A stretch of DNA of 64,000 bases from Panagrolaimus kolymaensis (taxonomy: Eukaryota; Nematoda; Chromadorea; Rhabditida; Panagrolaimidae): the NCBI GenBank assembly GCA_028622995.1, contig JAJQJQ010000056.1, positions 1,585,623-1,649,622 on the forward strand, read 5' to 3'. Below, one piece after another: positions 36,401-47,600 of the stretch (positions are counted from its first letter, which is position 1; every line of letters begins with the position of its first letter). The notes beneath the pieces are model-generated. The model worked only from the letters and a program-made list of their open reading frames with translations, had not been told where the DNA came from and did no database searches. The translations under genes were made by a program, and so were the position numbers.

Positions 36401-36793
36401 ATAAAAGAAGGCGTAATTTGCGTCTAGTTTTTGTAAAAAAGCTAAAAAAATTTATATTGCATGTTATTTTTTAAAAAATAAATTAAAGCCATTAAATCAA
36501 GGATGTACCAAAAAACTTCGATGCGATTGACAAAAAAAAACATTACAAAGGTGTTTTCTGTTTATAAATACATGTAACAATAATTTCAAAATAATGTAAA
36601 AAGGTAAATAAAAAAAAACAAAAAAACAAAAAACAAATTAAAAGAGTTTTAAAAAAGTTACTAAAGCTAAACATCTTTAATTTTTACTAAATTAGAAAAT
36701 TTGTTTTGATCTGCAAACTCACTGACGAAATAAAAAATTTTCAAGACCTTTAAAATAAATAGATAGAATGTTTTATAAGTCAATTGGTAAAAA

Positions 36794-38242
36794 TTATGGA
36801 TTGATATAAATTTTTGGATCCAAGTCGAAATAATTCACTGGATCACAAACATGATCGCCATATCCAAGTTGAACATATGGATGAGCATTTTTTGGCTCAT
36901 ATAAAAATGCAAAAATTTTGTTACCTCTTGCATGGCATTTTGAACAAATATATTTTTGATTCATATCGTGATATGGAAGGATTCGACAATATTGTTTATC
37001 TGCGTCATCAAAAATAATTAATACTTCAGTTTCCATTCCAATTGTCTTTCGAATTTTGATTTCAAAACCACCTTTTTTGATAATATTATCAGTTTTATTA
37101 TAGGGTCTAAAAATTCTTGGTTTGCAGATATGAGAAGTTTCATCCACTTCCACAGAGCTATCATCACCGGTGGCGCTAATCTTTAATTTAGCTTTTAAAT
37201 ATAGTCCGTTTTTTCTGCATCCATCACAATAAAAATAAGTTGATTTCCAGAAAAACTCATGACATAATTCTTTATTTTCTGAAAGCAAGATTGAAAGTTT
37301 GGCACCAACCATATTTTGATCTTCGAACTGGATTAATTCAAAACCATTTGATGGAATAATTATGGTGTCGACAACATTAAATAATTTTGGCTTTTTTTGA
37401 TAAGCTCTAAATTTGAATAAATATAAAATATTTTAAAACAAAATAAATGAATAAAGGGTGAAAGATAGAGGACAGAAAATGAAACATACTCTCGATAAAC
37501 GGGGACATATTCATCATCATCGGCATCGGATATATAAACATTATTTCCATTATCTAATCTTCGTTTCCCAACCTTTGAAGTAGCGGGTTTTGAAATATCG
37601 CCATTTTGTTTTTCTGTTGGCTTTAATAAACGGATGTCGGCTACTTCTTTAATCGTAACTGAAGTCGTCAAAGCATTTATCAAAGCATCTTTTAACTTTG
37701 TATTATTGCATGTTGGAATATATTCTAATAAAAATTGTTTAAATTTTTCATCATAATCCTTTCTCAGTTGTTCATTTTTGATAGTTTGGTTTAATTTGGT
37801 TTCCTTAAATATTTTAATATTAACAAATGCCCTTATATTTATTTTGTCACTTACTTTAATTTTAATAATAATATCACAAACTTTTTTACAAGTTTCTTCA
37901 GCAGAGAAAATTAAAACAATATCATTCTTAGGTTTTGGCGCAGCAATGCAAAGAATGTTCTGAAATATACTTTCTTTGAGCAAGTTTTTCTTTATTTTTT
38001 TTTTTTTGAATCTTACTTTGACTTGAATAAAATTGTGGCTCAAAAATGTTAAGACAATACCTAAAATTTTATTGTTTAAAAAATAAGCTGGCGAATCACC
38101 AAACAAACATACTTTCATTATCACCACGATGAGCATCAATTTGGAATAAATTTTGCACTGCGTTTATTTCAACCTTGCAAGAACCAACGTGAAAAAGTTT
38201 ATGAGAAGCATCAAAAGTCAAAAGATCAATAGTTTTTGACAT
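36794..38242 (-). CDS. Unknown 418-residue protein with two CxxC...HxC modules
   Basis: Minus-strand exons 38113-38242, 38017-38060, 37490-37959 and 36794-37406 join in frame from MSKTIDLLTFDASHKLFHVG. The first ~170 residues are mixed alpha/beta in appearance with no domain I know. A polar, acidic linker (DADDDEYVPVYRE) follows. The C-terminal half has two related modules: C275-x2-C278-x28-H307-x-C309 (YFYCDGCRKNG, HICKP) and C369-x2-C372-x27-H400-x-C402 (KYICSKCHARG, HVCDP). The near-equal spacing implies zinc binding and an internal duplication. The CxxC...HxC order recalls zinc-binding folds of the WRKY-GCM1/FLYWCH superfamily, some of transposase origin, but this is only a pattern resemblance. 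No transposase or nuclease motif is seen. Function unknown; a nuclear or nucleic-acid role is possible. Confidence 0.75.
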
Positions 38243-39617
38243 ATTCACAGAAATAAACTTTAAAAAAGTTAAAAATAAATCAATGGAAAACGCTAAAGTA
38301 AATGGTAAAATGAAAACCTTTGGAAATAAACAGCGCGTAAGTCAGAAAAAATGTGAAAGAATAGTTTGTTACACAAGTCAAATATCGTTAAGTGAAAACA
38401 AAGAAAAATGTGTTCATATAACAGAAAATAATGCTTTTATTCTGTTTTTTCGGGCGAAAATGTTTCCAAAACAAAAAATAAAAAAGAAAGAGAAAAAACG
38501 ATTAGAAAAAATGCTGTGTTCCAAAAATGTAGAGAAAGCTTGGTTGAAAAGTTCAAAGATCGTTTAATTTAATGAATCACAAAAAAAACTCAACCAATCA
38601 GTAGACTAAGCTTCAATCTTATAAATTTGCAAGAAAGAAATAATTATAAACAAGGAAAAAGGGCGATAAAAATTGGGGAAGTCGAATAACCCAAAAACGT
38701 TTTTCTGGAAAATACCACCCTTTTTTGTGTCATTCAAGTATCAATTCTGTGTAAATTTTTCGAATGAATTGTTGAATAATTTTGGCAGTATTAAACCCAA
38801 GTGTCATCTGTGAAAAAGTTGCGTAATTTTACTACAAAGAAATAATCTTTCTTAAATAATCCTGTCGAATCATAATTAATCGAAGCAAAGGATTATCATT
38901 TAGGGATTTACCTTTCTTAAAGTGTCTTTAAAATATACAATGGCAGATGCCCTTTTTTCTTGAATAAATAGCCGTCTGTATTTAGTATATTTTTATTTTA
39001 AAAATCTGTCGTTTTTTAGCAAGCAATTTTTTTTTGAAATAGTTAATAAAAAGAATTATAATAATGTTTCTTATAAAATTAAACAATAAATGCAAAAAAA
39101 TATATACAAGTTTCATAGCTTTATTTCAACTTTTAGTCACTTTAAAAAACTTTTGTTCTGTTTAGCATCGGTGGCAGTAACAACGTGCATATTTACATTG
39201 CACGTTTTTGATACCATTCTTTCGCAATTTGATTAAATTTTTCTCGATCCTCCTCGTAAATTCCAGCTATGTCAAAATTTGTGGGGCATGCAAAGTTTGG
39301 CTCAGATAAAAGGAATCGAATACTTTCAAGAACTAAAAGCAATAGTTTTTTTTTATAAAGTCATATCCCTAAAATTATTTGAAAAAACAAAACATGCTTG
39401 TTTCAACTGAAGCTTCAGCAATAAAGATAAAAACATAACAAAAAATATTAGATAAATGCAACTTTGCAAAGTGCTGAAATAGAAAAAGAAAATTTGCATG
39501 AAAAAAGAATAATACTTGATTTTTGGTATTTAAGAAGCAAAATCACTCATCAAATTTTTTACTTCATTTTTTCGCGTTTCAATTTTGGTCGTCATCGTTG
39601 TTCGTTCATCAAATATC
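38243..39617. other. Spacer and 5' part of the right inverted arm
   Basis: From about 38650 this is the right inverted arm and contains the upstream region of paralogue B. The first ~400 bp are unique. A 94-residue frame at 38283-38567 starts 41 nt from the divergent gene and is Lys-rich. I could not support it as a gene. Confidence 0.5.
39527..39534 (+). promoter_or_regulatory. TATA-like box of paralogue B
   Basis: TATTTAAG, about 85 nt before the ATG at 39618 and aligned with the TATATAAG of paralogue A. One base differs from the A copy, while its flanks are almost identical. Confidence 0.5.
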
Positions 39618-40264
39618 ATGAAACTCGTCGTCGCTCTTCTCGCTGCTGCTGTTTTTGCTTCTCTCATCTGTCCTGCATCTTTTGTAAAATTGACAGAAGA
39701 AGGATTGGTTATGAGTTGTGACCCTCACAAATCATGTATGACTTATGATGCTGAACCAATTACAAGTAAGTTTGCTTTTGTTTTTTAAACCTAAAAACAT
39801 TTCTTTAAATTTTAGTTCCTAAAGAGATAAAGCCGGCAATATGTAGATGTAATGCTTGGGGCTGTGTAATTGATGGAGTATATTATTTTGGAAATGGATG
39901 CGGAGATGAAGATATGATGATTTGTAAAGATGGCGCCAATGAAGCTCTTTCAAGTGTAAGTTTTTTGGGATATTTTCTTAAAACTTTTAGATTCATTATT
40001 TAGGAACAAAAAGAAGAACTTATTGAAGTAGAAGATGATTGTGATCCTAATGGTCCTCCACCAACAACTACTACAACAACTACAACTACTCCTGAACCAC
40101 CATCACCTACAATTACAACTTCAACTTCAACTACTCCTAAACCAACAACTACAGAAGCAATGACAACAACTACAAGTGGAACATTCGAAACAAAATATGG
40201 TGCTTGGAAACTTGCTGGAATGGCTTTCATTGGATGCTTCTTCTTTGGTGGTCAACTTTGGTAA
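39618..40264 (+). CDS. Secreted/anchored Cys-rich protein with Thr-rich stalk, paralogue B
   Basis: Exons 39618-39765, 39816-39955 and 40004-40264 give 182 residues. The signal peptide matches paralogue A (MKLVVALLAAAVFASLIC). The next ~30 residues (PASFVKLTEEGLVMSCDPHK and on) are unrelated in sequence to A apart from the ASF just after the signal peptide and two Cys. Similarity returns at ICRCNAWGCVIDGVYYFGNG and MMICKDGAN. The Thr-rich stalk is longer than in A, with TTTTTTTTTPEPPSP and TTSTSTTPKPTTTEA. The C-terminal anchor (KYGAWKLAGMAFIGCFFFGGQLW) is almost the same as A's. It is likely exported and held at a membrane or released. The expected role would be a surface or secreted glycoprotein; no family is assigned. 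Confidence 0.85.
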
Positions 40265-43200
40265 AAATCGCTCATTATCTTGGTGTTGCTTCATGTCAAT
40301 GTTTCCTTCTTTAAGATATTAGTTTGTAATAATAATAATAATAATGATAAATAATGTTTTACTAAATATATCTTGTGTTTTTTTGGTGATAAACGGAAAC
40401 GTTATAAAAGGCAAAGAAAAGCAAAATGTAATCATATATCGCCGCTTCTGTCTCGGGAAGCTTTGGTTGTTTTGCTTCATTTTCGGCTTCAAAAGAAACT
40501 TGAAGTAAAGATGAAAAAGAAATAAAGCAATTTAATAGTAGCAAGAAAACTACACTTTTCCCTGGTAAAGATGAACGAGCTGAATGTCGAGAAAATTTTC
40601 CCCTTTATTTAGCAACTTTGAATTATTATGGTTTTAAAAACCAAATCAGTCTTTGCTTGATTTTTGGAACAACTTCTGTTTTTTAAAAGACAAGTTGGTG
40701 AAATATAATTTTTCGCAGAAATGATAAACTCTTGTTCTCCAATAACATGATCCTTCTTTGCAACAACAAATCTATCATTACATACAGGAATGCCATAAAA
40801 TTTATTAAATGATAGATTTCATAAATGTGAGATAAAAACTGCGAAAGAAAAAGTTTTAAAAAAAGAATATGAATATGGAAAAGTTAAGTAACCACCAAAG
40901 GTAGCACTTCTTGGAAAATGCACCTTTTTTCTGTCATTCAAGTATCAAATCCTCATAAAATTATCTAATGAGTTTGTCGCATAATTTTGACAGTATTAAA
41001 ACCAAGTGTCATCTGTGAAAAAGATGCGTAATTTTACTACCAAGAAAAAAGCTTCTTTAAATAATCCTGTCGAATCATAATTAATTGAATCAAAGGATTA
41101 TCGTTTGTTTTAATTAGGTTTTTTAAAGTACTTTGCTTTTCTATTTTAGAATGCTAGATGCCCTTTAAATTTTTTTCTCTTAGAATCAGTATGCCATTAT
41201 TTTTTTTATTTTTTTGAAAGTAAATGAGCAAGTTTGGTATTTAAAAATGACTGATTTCTGCAAATGCTACAGAAAAAATACTTGTTGACTACGTTATTAT
41301 TATTTAATATATTCATAATAAAAAAATGTACTTTATGTGGTCCGTATAATAGATGGCTGAGCAGCAGCAGCAGACAAAAAATAGACGTAAACAACCTCAC
41401 ATTATTTTTTGAGGTGGTGCGAGAGAGACTTAAAAATAAAAAAAACTGCTGACATTTATTTTTATGAAAAGGGCAAAGAAGTAATAATATAAATAAATAA
41501 GGAATGAGGAAAATCTTGTTTTCATCAACTAATAAATAATATACGTAAAAAAACATGGATTTAAAAAATAGGATTTATTTTTGTTTCTATTATTATTGTT
41601 ATTATTTTGTTTAATTTGCTTATTTTGTAAGAAAGAGTTCGAACTAATTTTTTTTGTTATTTTTGTCAAATTTTCTTTTTTTGATTTCAACAATTTGCCA
41701 TTTTAATGTCGAAAAACTTTGTTCTTTGTTATTTTTTCTTTGTGAAAAATGTTTCCATTTCCTTTCAAGTAATTTTTATTGTCTGTGTACCTTAAAAAAA
41801 TTCATGGGAAAAAATAAAAGAATGAAATCTTAAAAGTTAAAATTTGCATAAACCTTTTTATTTTATTTTTAAATGTTACTCCTTTGATTTTATTATTTTT
41901 GTTTGGAAATTATGCTGCGGTTGGTGTTTTATTGCAGCGATGAAAAAGATTTTTTTTTAATTTTGGGTTTGAGTAAAATTAAAAAAGACAGAAACAAAAT
42001 TTATTTTTAAGCCCTGTTTTTTTTATTAGCTTTGACGTCATTCGTATGTTGAGGCGTTTTTTAAAACTACGAAGATAAAAAAGACGGAACTACATATTTT
42101 CTATTTTTTTGACTAACCTAATTATTACCAATTGCTAAATTTTAAGCGGATTATTAAAAAATTGTAAAGACAATTACGCGTACTTGAGTTATTTCCTCCT
42201 AGGCTTTTTTGACGTCTTTGGAGCCAGCATTTATTGTTTCAAATAATAAAAGTTTTTTAAACTTTTTATGTTGCTAAATTTATTATTTTATGCTTCATTA
42301 TTATTGACGACAACAACCATCGGTGTCACCCACTTTATTCTATTTCTTCACACATTTTTAAAAATATATTTATAGCAATTTGTTGACATTTTATAAACCC
42401 ACATTCATAACTTCTTTTAGCACTCTTTTTTTCTCGAGAGTTTTTTTTATTTTTTGCAGTATTACTAATCTCTAAATTTGAATACGTTTTGCTTGTCTCA
42501 TACACGACCAAAGGTTATATTTCAGAAATAAAAAAAAAATGAAAAAGAGAAATAAATTTATTTAACAAAAAGAAAAAGAAAAGGTTTTTCTTTTTTTATG
42601 TTTTTTATGTATGCTTTTTTTAAAAGACAATAATAAATAGCCGCCTTCACGTGTTCTAAAAAATCTCCCACACTCTTTTCTTTTTTAACTTGGTTCCTAT
42701 TTATTTTTATTTTTATTTTGGATGGCTTTCGTTTTCGTTCGGCCAGCGTTTATTTTTTCAGTTCTTTTTTTCTTTATATTTTTATTCTCGCCTCTGCCTG
42801 CTTCATTTTTTTGTTTTGTTTTTTCTTTCTTTCTCTTTTCAATTTTTTTATTGTTTATTAAACCTTTTTTTGTTCTTTGCAATGAATTTTTTTATTTGAA
42901 ATTTCAAAATATAAACCAACCGGAAGTGTGAGAAACAAAAACAAAGAAAAAATATTGCTTTCAATTTCCTATCAAAAAGCTGCTTGCTTGAAGTTGAGCA
43001 TGATTCAAGACTTCGACTCTTAGTTTTGTTTCAAAAAACGCTTTTTTCCAGATTAGTCACACCACCAAAAAACTCAAAGTTTATTTCTTTATTTCGAAAT
43101 ATTTTCGGAAACATTTTTTTGAGACTTTTCCCTTTAACATTTTGTCATAAAATTTTTTTTATTAGATACGGTAGAATTTTATTTTAAGGAAATTTTTAAG

Positions 43201-44421
43201 ATTTAATCTAACATTTTTATTTATTTACAAAACAAGGTTGCATGCTTAATTAGCTCTCAAAATTTTAGTGTGGGCATAAACAAAAACTCTATTTTTTTCT
43301 CATATTATTTTCTAAGAATATTTATGTATTATTTTTCTACATTTGTGCTTTTCTATATTTAAAAAACAAGTTTGAGAAATATATTTTTTTGTAACTTTTT
43401 TGGAGCTTGTTTTATAAAAAAGAAAGAAAGAGTGATGATTAATGGATTGTTGCTCACTAACTACTTATGCCCAACAACTAACAACGCCAGTCAGTTTTCC
43501 GACGATTCATTGATCGTCGTTGCAATGACTTCTAAATAGCAATCAGCAAACTTGCAGCGTTCACTTTTCTTTTCTTTTTCTTTCTTTTTTCTAATGAGAC
43601 ACATTCGAGAATAAAATTGCATTTACTTTTTTTATTTACGTCATTTATGTCAGTCATTTTATACTGTGTTTATTTAAACGTTGCAAACCTTTTTTTTATG
43701 ATGATGTTAATTTTATATTTATTTATACCTTATTATTACTTTAAAAATATATATTAAAATCCCATGAAATTTTTTACTTTGCTTTGAGCTTTCTCCAAAA
43801 AACTGCTAAAATCTAAATTTAGCTGCCCTACTTTTTGGTTTTAACGTTACCTTTTTTGGTTGTCATGGAATGAGTTCTCTTGAGACAATTATTTTTTTTT
43901 TCTACAAAGAATGTATGTAACTTAATTTAATATAAAGATCACTAAAGGTTCACTGTAGCGCAACAAAGACCTTTATGTATAATTTTTACCATTAATGCTA
44001 AAGTTTTTTATTTTTTCCATAAAATGTATAACTTTTATTTTGCAAAAAATGAAATCTTGTAAAAAGATTCCTTAAAAAATTGAGTATATTTAAATGATAA
44101 AACTCCTACATCGATGTTTTGTTTTTTGCTGACTTTTTTTAGTATTTTAATCCGTTTTCTAGACCCTTCTCACTTTCTGGCTTCTGCCTCTTTTTAGATT
44201 TTTAGATAACCATGGTTTTATAGTTTATACCTTTTTCATCCATTTCTCTTAATTTTTGAAAAACTTAATAAATGACATGAATTTAAAAATAAAGTAATGC
44301 AATCAAAAAACACTCCATTTTTTTAAATTTATAGCCTAAGCCTTTTTTTAAACTACACGCAAGAAGTTTTTTTCAATATCTTTGTTTATTGACCCTTTTT
44401 TGAAAATACATTATTTTTTAG
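40265..44421. other. T-rich spacer after paralogue B
   Basis: Contains the end of the right arm (to about 40640), a third partial copy of the arm's distal piece, an AAT run at about 40328-40345 and a CAG run at about 41360-41373. The rest is dominated by T runs. Short Phe-rich frames near 42690-42930 are readings of T tracts. No gene is supported. Confidence 0.55.
40880..41110 (+). repeat. Third partial copy of the inverted-arm distal segment
   Basis: Direct match to about 38690-38910 and inverted match to about 18250-18480. Shared pieces include GTCATTCAAGTATCAA, AAGTGTCATCTGTGAAAAAG, CGTAATTTTACTAC and AATAATCCTGTCGAATCATA. No gene is attached to this copy, so the segment has been copied independently of the coding part. 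Confidence 0.75.
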
Positions 44422-44441
44422 CAATCTGCTTTGATGTAAAC

Positions 44442-44673
44442 ATGGATACCGAAAACCAGCAAAATGATGATAATCATTCTCCACCTCCAAATCATTCAAA
44501 TCGTGAGCTTTTTTTATTTTGTATCTTTTTTAATAATAGAAAACTTTTATTATTTTTTTGAAGATAACTACAAAGCCCATTGGGAAAAAAATGAAAACGT
44601 GTATTACATTCAACTTAGCTCTCCGCTAAAACAAGAAATAGCTGCTAAAAAAGCTGCAGCAAAAAATTCATAA
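44442..44673 (+). CDS. Putative small protein, 56 residues
   Basis: Exons 44442-44502 and 44564-44673 join in frame to encode MDTENQQNDDNHSPPPNHSN, then HNYKAHWEKNENVYYIQLSS, then a basic alanine-rich helix (KQEIAAKKAAAKNS). A TTTTTTAG acceptor ends at 44421, 20 nt before the ATG, as for a trans-spliced mRNA, and AATAAA follows at 44698. The family is not recognised. The mixed codon content in the middle of T-rich spacer supports coding, but the model is short and unconfirmed. Confidence 0.5.
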
Positions 44674-47600
44674 TCAATTTACAAAAAAAATTTAAAAAAT
44701 AAATATTTTTGTTGTTATATAGTTCTGGTCAAATTATTGTTACATTTTTTCTTTTTTCGCAAAGTTGTTAATTGTTTTCTTTCTCTTTCAAATCTTCCAT
44801 GTGCATACGGTATCTATTGATTATAAATCGTGCTATTTTTGTCAACAAAAACCACTATTTTACAACAAGCTTTATCATAATTTTCAAAGATGTTTTTTAT
44901 TTATGCAAAACCTAAACCAAAATGTCTTTAAAAAAACACTATTAAATTAAACATTTGTTTATTTTTTACTTTTAAATGCAAAAAAAAACAAATACACATA
45001 TTTTGGAACATCTCTAAAAAAATAAATGAAAATGAATGCTTCACATTTTTGAGAAGTCAATAAAAAATATTATTCTTTAACATATATAAATAAATAAGTA
45101 AGCATCTTAAAATAAGTATGTATATTTTAAAGTACAAACACACATGCTTTGAAATTGATAAAATATAAATACTTCCATAAATAAACAAAGATAAATAAAT
45201 AAATATTTGAGTACTTAAAAGGTACTTTAAATATAATCTTAAAGTTATCATCCTCTATGACCCCTATCAACTATGCAATTGATTTTTATTAAAAATTTGC
45301 ATAATTGCACAGTTGGTTAGAGTTAAAGAAGTACGATACTTTTTTTTGGATTATTTTGATCACTGATAAATAAATATCAAAGACAAAAATTTATTTTTAT
45401 AAGTGACAGATAAAATTCTTTTTAAAAAAATGAGTACAACTGTCACCAAAGCGACCGACGACGACAACGACAACAACCAAAGCCACTTCTCACTTTCATC
45501 TATACTTTACTTACTTTTGAGTGTGTAAGTGTTTGAAAAAAAAAGTATAGTTAGTTAGTTAAGAGTTTTTTTTACTTTTTAATTTTGTCGCCACTTTTTT
45601 TAATGCCGTTGTCGTCGCGGCCGTTGTTGGTTGCTACGGCCACCTGTCTTATTATTTCACGTTTTTACTTTTTTTATGACTAAAAATGGCGGTAATAAAT
45701 AAAGTTGTTTTAGAGCTAGGGAAATAACAACCAACTTTTTTTAATAGTACAAATTTCTTTTTCTTACTTTTTTTAATTTGGAAGTTTAAAAATAAAATAA
45801 TTTGCAAGAAGAGCAACAAAAATTATATCAACAATTGATTTTTTAGATTTTGAAATTCGTCAATTTTCTTAAATTTTTTTGATATATTTTTTCTCATTTT
45901 TTTTGACAAAGATGATGGACATAAGCTGATTGCTCAAACACTTTTTAGAAATCACATCCTGAATAGTTAAGATTTTAATCAATTTTATCTTTTACAATTA
46001 AAAGTAAAGGTTGATTGTTGAAGAAAAATTTATTTTTGTTAGAAATCGTTACAATTTTCAAAATTTTGAAGTGATTATCAAAGCTTTGAATAATTTTGAT
46101 TGAGTTAAAAATTTGTTCAATTTTATTTGACAATTTATTGATTTTGAAGCTTACAAAAAAACTTTATTCGTAACACTTCGAAGATGGATGAATTTGTATT
46201 TTTACCTTTACTTTATTGCTTCTCGATTTTTTTGTATTATTATTTTCCTGATATCAAATAACAAAATTTTGAGTTGCTAAGTTCACTCTTATTTTTCACG
46301 AACGGTGCAAAAAAATGCATATTTTGCTCAAAAGCAAGTAGATGTTCTAACAAACATATATCTAACAACTTTTTTATGACAGCAGGTGTGTGTGTAATTG
46401 AGTTTTGAGTTGATCCCTTTTGGCCTTTTCTTCACAAACTCTTGTATATTGTCTCTTAAAAAAGAGCGAATTTGAAATAAGTCAATAGCAGTAATAATAA
46501 TGCCGATACATTTAACTTCGACGCCTGTCGCGTTGCCGACCTCGGATACCCGAGAATTTTGTTTCGTCGATCTTCTTTTTTCTTTTTCTCAAAAAGTAAA
46601 AAGCCGCGTGTTGTTCGAATTACTTGATTTGCTACAACTACAGCGCGGCGGAGCAATATAATATAACTTTTATTTTATACTTTCGTTTTTTGAAATTTGA
46701 CACTATGCTTTTTGGAGGTCGAAGAATAGCAAAAGAAATAAAGAAAGAAGCGTCAGGCGTAAATCATCATCATCATTTTTTTAGGATGAGACACGAGAGG
46801 TAAAAGTAAAGGTAAAGGTAAAAAAAAAAGATGAAGAAGAAAGCATTCATATTTATTTTCCTCAGTTGATGTATATTTTGACCGTCTTGGTAAGACGTAG
46901 TTGTCGTCGTCTTCGTCAACGAAATACATATTTGTTATTTGTCGTTTAAAAAAGTAAAAGTAAAAAGTTAGGAAAAGTAAAAAACTTTTTCATATTTCTT
47001 TTACAAATTATTTCTCTCTTTTTTGTTTCACAAATTCTACTAATTAAAAGGTTTTCTTATTTTTAATATTTTTCGATAATAGCTACTACTCCTTAGGTAA
47101 CAAACACAGAGTATAAAAAATGAAGCCATTCTCCATGGGAACGAATATGAATATGCTTGGTGAGTTTTAATTCTCACTCTTTCTGTGTTTTTTTTTTAAG
47201 AAAGAAAAAAGAGAGAGTTTATATATTACAAATAAATTTATTATTTAGCTTTTTTTAGGTTGTTAATTTTTGGAAGTCATAAATTTTATTCTTTGGACTC
47301 CTTTAACGAAATTAATCCTCAATAGAAAAATCAACACATTATAGTTTATTATTTTTGGGATACAGAATTACGAGAATATCTGAAACGTTGGTGTGGCGTT
47401 AAAATAAGTTAAAAATCGCCAGACAACCTTTCAGGTATACTCAAAGTCTGTATATCTCTTTCTTCATCTTTATTTTATTCTCTTCATTTTGACTTATTTG
47501 TTAGTTTTCGATCATCATCAAAAATAAATTTAATGGAAGAAAAATAATAAAGTTTAATATAATAAAAAGATGAGGATGCTGTCAATAACTTTTAATAATA

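Larger units (their letters stand above)
23885..36793. other. 12.9 kb gene-poor region
   Basis: No coding region is supported. The sequence is AT-rich but differs from the spacers at 1-6.7 and 41-49 kb: it is rich in purine tracts (GAAGAAG, AAAAAG) on the plus strand and has scattered less AT-rich patches, such as 25020-25200, 26020-26180, 29790-29920 and 30480-30620. The longest frames (30488-30961 on minus, 34424-34885 on plus) are biased in composition and lack domain signatures. It could hold distal regulatory DNA for the zinc-finger gene, unrecognised non-coding RNAs, or long-intron exons that I failed to see. Confidence 0.5.
38650..40640 (+). repeat. Right arm of the ~2 kb inverted duplication
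   Basis: Inverted match to 16560-18510. The order is: distal piece (GGGGAAGTCGAATAACCC, GTCGAATCATAATTAATCG), promoter, paralogue B, a GC-richer patch at 40440-40490, and the end near TTGAATTATTATGGTTTTAA. Coding exon 3, the signal peptide and the promoter are best conserved; exon 1 after the signal peptide is poorly conserved. A further partial copy of the distal piece lies at about 40880-41110. Confidence 0.8.

Noticed and set aside
36794..38242. Transposase gene
   Set aside because: Zinc-like modules alone do not make a transposase; no DDE-like catalytic domain, terminal repeats or target-site duplication was seen.
38283..38567. 94-residue Lys-rich frame divergent from the CxxC...HxC gene
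   Set aside because: A-rich DNA gives Lys-rich open frames readily; no domain or splice support.
46456..46660. GC-richer patch as tRNA or exon
   Set aside because: No cloverleaf arms or T-loop box could be found, and the minus-strand frame (MLRRAVVVANQV...) has no supporting splice sites or domain.
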